Origin: Cephalothrix simula
Lineage: Eukaryota > Nemertea > Palaeonemertea > Archinemertea > Cephalotrichidae
NCBI GenBank assembly: GCA_035591015.1
Contig: JAXIUW010206065.1
Span: forward strand, 1 to 11,244
Length of the DNA: 11,244 bases
Direction of reading: 5' to 3'
The notes beneath the pieces are model-generated. The model did no database searches. It worked only from the letters and a program-made list of their open reading frames with translations, and was not told the origin of the DNA. Both the position numbers and the translations under genes were made by a program. Of the stretch, positions 8,756 through 11,244 are shown in pieces (positions within the stretch are counted from its first letter, which is position 1; every line of letters begins with the position of its first letter).

Positions 8756-8955
8756 TTTTTATATTTTTCATTTTCTAATAATGTGATCTTCATTTCGGTT
8801 TGTAGAATAAATAAAACATGTAATGCAATTAAGCAATTAAGAAATTTAAAACTGTACTTAAAAAGAATAAGGTTTCAACGGTATGAAAAGGTCAATCATT
8901 GATTGATAATTTCTTTTTCAGATTTGAAAACGATTCCAAAACTATTCCAAAAATC

Positions 8956-9024
8956 TAATTACTAATTTGATTCTGGTATTTCAAAGACCTAATTCTGTAA
9001 TTACTAATTAGATTTTGGTATTTC
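8956..9024 (+). repeat. Two 27-bp direct repeats, 42-bp spacing
   Basis: TAATTACTAATTTGATTCTG plus GTATTTC (8956-8982) recurs at 8998-9024 with two substitutions. The 15 bases between the copies include a partial CCTAATTCTG. Just upstream, ATTCCAAAA is itself doubled (8933-8952). The pattern suggests a short tandem duplication of 42 bases that has since drifted. Confidence 0.7.
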
Positions 9025-9090
9025 TGAATAATATCAAAACTAAATCGATTTACTTGTGATAATATTAGATATCAATAATATAAATAATAA

Positions 9091-9108
9091 TGAAATACAT
9101 GTATTTCA
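9091..9108. repeat. Perfect 18-bp palindrome
   Basis: TGAAATACATGTATTTCA reads the same on both strands. It contains the ACATGTA word that recurs at 6833, 7501 and 9149. No function is implied. Confidence 0.8.
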
Positions 9109-9770
9109 GTATTCCACTATTTACAAGGAAATGCTGCTGACGTATAATACATGTAGGTTAAAACATTTCCAACTAGAAAAAACGCATCAGAGAAGTGAAG
9201 CACCACATTCTGGAAGAACGATTGATAGTGTTGAGGTCGGGTGTTCAGGATGTGATTGTTTTATTCAAAATAGGCAAAAAGGTTGAAAAGGGTATAAGAT
9301 GTTAGTACAACGTTTGAACAACGATTTCATGTGTGAATGATTTCATCATAATTCAATGATTGTTTAGATACTAACAGTAAGTGCTCAGAAAATTATGATC
9401 AAATATCAAAATGTACTATTTTTCTGCAATTTGAATTATAAACAAAAAAAATATAATTTAATCCAAAAATACATACTTTACCCTATCCATGATATGATCA
9501 TAACAATTGATGAAAAGCGCAAAACCTTTTTTGAACTGAAACGGCTCTTGTAACAGCTTGAGTTAGTCTGAACCTACAAAATGTCATCAGTATAAAACGA
9601 GAAAACAATTAGACTAAAATATTTACGGCGTGACAAGCTGTTAGGATCATACATCATGTAGTTTTTAACATCAGTTTACAATAGGTTTTTTCCGTGATTT
9701 TCAAACACCTGTTTGCGTAACGAATCTAAAAACGACAAAAAGGCGTGGTAAATGTCAAAGCGAGGCTTAC
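9109..9770. other. No gene seen; one split stem
   Basis: No convincing coding region. The 76-codon frame at 9056-9286 runs through the palindrome and has no recognisable domain. TAACAGCTTG (9551-9560) is the inverse of CAAGCTGTTA (9634-9643). Inside that pair, TTAGTCT (about 9564) and AGACTAA (about 9611) also pair, giving a loose two-part stem. Confidence 0.5.
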
Positions 9771-9819
9771 CTAGTTTTTTTACCAATGAGGAATCGACGT
9801 GTAACACGTTGTCACGAAA
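9771..9819 (-). CDS. Exon-like island, unknown protein (hypothetical)
   Basis: On the minus strand, AAAACTTAG precedes 49 bases that are open in one frame for 16 codons plus one base (FRDNVLHVDSSLVKKL). The donor CTAG/GTAAGC follows. The island is GC-richer than its surroundings (GTGACAACGTGTTACACGTC). The phase-0 start fits the donor at 10230, and the phase-1 end fits the 7515 acceptor. The acceptor lacks a good pyrimidine run. A second frame is open as far as a weaker GTAAAA donor. Confidence 0.17.
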
Positions 9820-10229
9820 CTAAGTTTTATTTCATGACATTAACACTATTCAACATATTAAATTGGTTTAAATTCTAATTAGATCATTAGTTTAAAAAAA
9901 TATTTATAATCATTAAGAAAGATGCCATTCTTGGATGAATTTTGCTGACTAGAATATTTTACGAATTCGGTCATCTGACAGTAACTAAATCTTCCTGATA
10001 TCAAAAATCGTTAAATGTAGTAGATGAAATTGAAGAAAATCATCAAGAATATACTTCGTTTTGGCCCTTGTCAGTACATGGTCAGTACACTTATTTCTGA
10101 AACGATCAAAGTACAGCCAGATTCTTGTCCAATTAGCACCTTCCTAATTACCTTTCTTGGAAGCAAGTATGTTCTACTTCGTACCCGTGTCTTGCTGACT
10201 GCACTTCAGGCTTCAGAAAAAGAGCTTAC

Positions 10230-10397
10230 TATCAGTTTATGTTTTTTCCTCGGCATTTTCAGGAGATAATGAATTTCTGAATGATTCACACGCTGATTTT
10301 TGTCTTCGGGTCTGTCTTCCTTGCAGGTATGATTATTTAGTGTCCAAAATTTTGTTTTCGTAATACTTCTATTTCTGGATAATTTCGTAAGGCGCTT
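10230..10397 (-). CDS. Exon-like island, basic hypothetical protein
   Basis: This is a minus-strand frame of 56 codons between CCACAG (acceptor-like, ending 10398) and ATA/GTAAGC (donor-like). It is rich in K, R, H and N, with pieces reading HTCKEDRPEDKNQRVNHS and MPRKKHKLI. The unspliced frame runs a few codons further, to TGA near 10206. Both ends are in phase 0, which fits the 9771-9819 island. The plus strand of the same stretch shows its own acceptor (CCTCGGCATTTTCAG) and donor (TTGCAG/GTATGA) bounding a 64-base open frame (10263-10326). Strand is therefore uncertain. No family recognised. Confidence 0.18.
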
Positions 10398-10619
10398 CTG
10401 TGGATTAAGCACCCATGTGGTCTTGTAATTTTGGTTTCACTCTTCATAAAGTCATTGCCATATTAACCTTCTGCTGCTCAGGCCCTGGTGCCTCCAAAAT
10501 GATCAGAAATCCTGGACCGATTTTAAAGATTTTTGGCATGGTATTGGTAACTAAGGTGAAATATAGTTTCTAAAAACTATGTAGGCCTATGATCTTTGGC
10601 CTTTATGGGAAATTTGTAC
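10398..10619. other. No gene seen
   Basis: About 220 bases with somewhat higher GC around 10470-10550 and a short near-palindrome, ATAGTTTCTAAAAACTAT (10563-10580). No coding frame or repeat was recognised. Confidence 0.5.
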
Positions 10620-10620
10620 T

Positions 10621-11138
10621 TACTATAACATGAAACCGCATGAAACGACATGAAACCTGTAGGAAACCACATGAAACCACTTCCAAGTTTTGGAAACCAC
10701 TACTAATAAAAAAGATAATATTGGGAAACTAGTGGAAACAAGTGGAATTTTCTGATTATTATAAATATCAACTAAATTATGGCCTTTTTTTAATAATTAG
10801 CTCCCCAAAACTAGTCCTCATCAACTTTGCGGAATTCTTATTGAAATATACTGCGCCTGCAGTGGCATCTAGATTATAAATTGTGACATAAACACATGAA
10901 TCTGTGATGGCTGTAAAATTTATTTTACGGGATGTATGAGGCCGAGGGGTTGATTTGATGAGGGCTAGTTTTGGGGTGCTAATTATTAAAAAAAGCCATA
11001 AATTAGTTGATTAAAATAATAATCAGAAAATTACACTGGTTTCCACTAGTTTCCCTATATTGTCTTTCATTATTAGTAGTGGTTTCTAAAACTTGGAAGG
11101 GGTTTCCTACTGGTTTCATGACGTTTAATGTTATAGTA
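10621..11138. mobile_element. Long foldback element with TA ends (MITE)
   Basis: The left arm (10620-10824) and right arm (10955-11139) are inverted copies. They share TTACTATAAC at the tips, CTTCCAAGTTTT, GGGAAACTAGTGGAAAC, AATTTTCTGATTATTAT and CCCCAAAACTAG, separated by a spacer of about 130 bases. The coordinates given include TA on each side (10621-10622 and 11137-11138), the likely target duplication, which suggests a Tc1/mariner-type origin. The left arm is longer because of a 10-base tandem expansion. The spacer contains GTAAAATTTATTTTAC, a small hairpin. No transposase frame is present. The exact outer boundary is uncertain by a base or two because the terminal match continues through the TA. 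Confidence 0.75.
10629..10679 (+). repeat. 10-bp tandem repeat CATGAAACCN, five units
   Basis: The units are CATGAAACCG, CATGAAACGA, CATGAAACCT, GTAGGAAACCA and CATGAAACCA. The matching place in the right arm has only CATGAAACCAGTAGGAAACC, so the extra units arose in the left arm alone, after or during formation of the inverted repeat. Confidence 0.85.
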
Positions 11139-11244
11139 ATAAATATATAACAGCTTCTAAAAATATCCACAAATGAATTGAAAATGATAATGAAATGAAT
11201 TTACAAGTTAACGGGCTAAATAGCAGTTAATGCCAATAAAGCCT

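Noticed and set aside
5187-9878. TAAATTCTAATTAGA found near 5187 and again near 9864
   Set aside because: A 15-base AT-only-biased match with no extension on either side; probably chance or low complexity.
10155-10211. Second minus-strand exon candidate (about 19 codons, PEVQSARHGYEVEHTCFQE, donor GTAATT)
   Set aside because: Its acceptor would lie only 19 bases from the donor at 10229, too short for an intron. It could only be an alternative to the 10230-10397 island and not an addition. It does join in phase to 6976, so it is worth keeping in mind.
10024-10269. 81-codon plus-strand open frame
   Set aside because: It overlaps the minus-strand exon-like islands, has no recognisable motif and no promoter or start context. 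It may be the antisense shadow of a purine-rich minus-strand sequence.

Overview
This is AT-rich (about one third GC by eye) eukaryotic DNA with no complete gene visible. It has no bacterial-style operon, no rRNA or tRNA, and no CRISPR array. The longest open frames are short and low in complexity, and stop codons are frequent in all six frames. Recurrent ACATGTA and CATGCATG words and a high density of small foldback elements fit a marine invertebrate such as a bivalve mollusc. That assignment is inference and not firm.

The readable content is mostly repeats. The first 850 bases hold an exact 38-base direct repeat (1-38 and 251-288), a short run of CGTCGGGA-type repeats (about 464-530), and a GC-richer block with many diverged CTAAGTGACC-like words (about 612-840) that could be a decayed LTR or another old element. 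Four non-autonomous, palindromic DNA elements follow. One at 909-1544 has CAGGGG ends and a GGTATTAA duplication, so it is hAT-like. One at 2270-2463 is flanked by TA. One at 6247-6705 is flanked by TTA, with 37 identical terminal bases. One at 10621-11138 is flanked by TA, and one of its arms carries an expanded 10-base repeat. Two of the elements and one solitary site share the 12-mer AAAATCACTCAC.

Between the elements the DNA looks like intron or intergenic sequence. A few GC-richer, exon-like islands have splice-site-like borders: 3705-3804, 3987-4039 and 4412-4508 on the plus strand; 10230-10397, 9771-9819, 7485-7515 and 6868-6976 on the minus strand. The minus set can be chained with consistent phase and GTAAG donors into the 3' end of a hypothetical basic protein. 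I recognised no protein family in any of them, and chance is a serious alternative. The long inverted repeats would form hairpins in any transcript crossing the window, whichever strand carries a gene.
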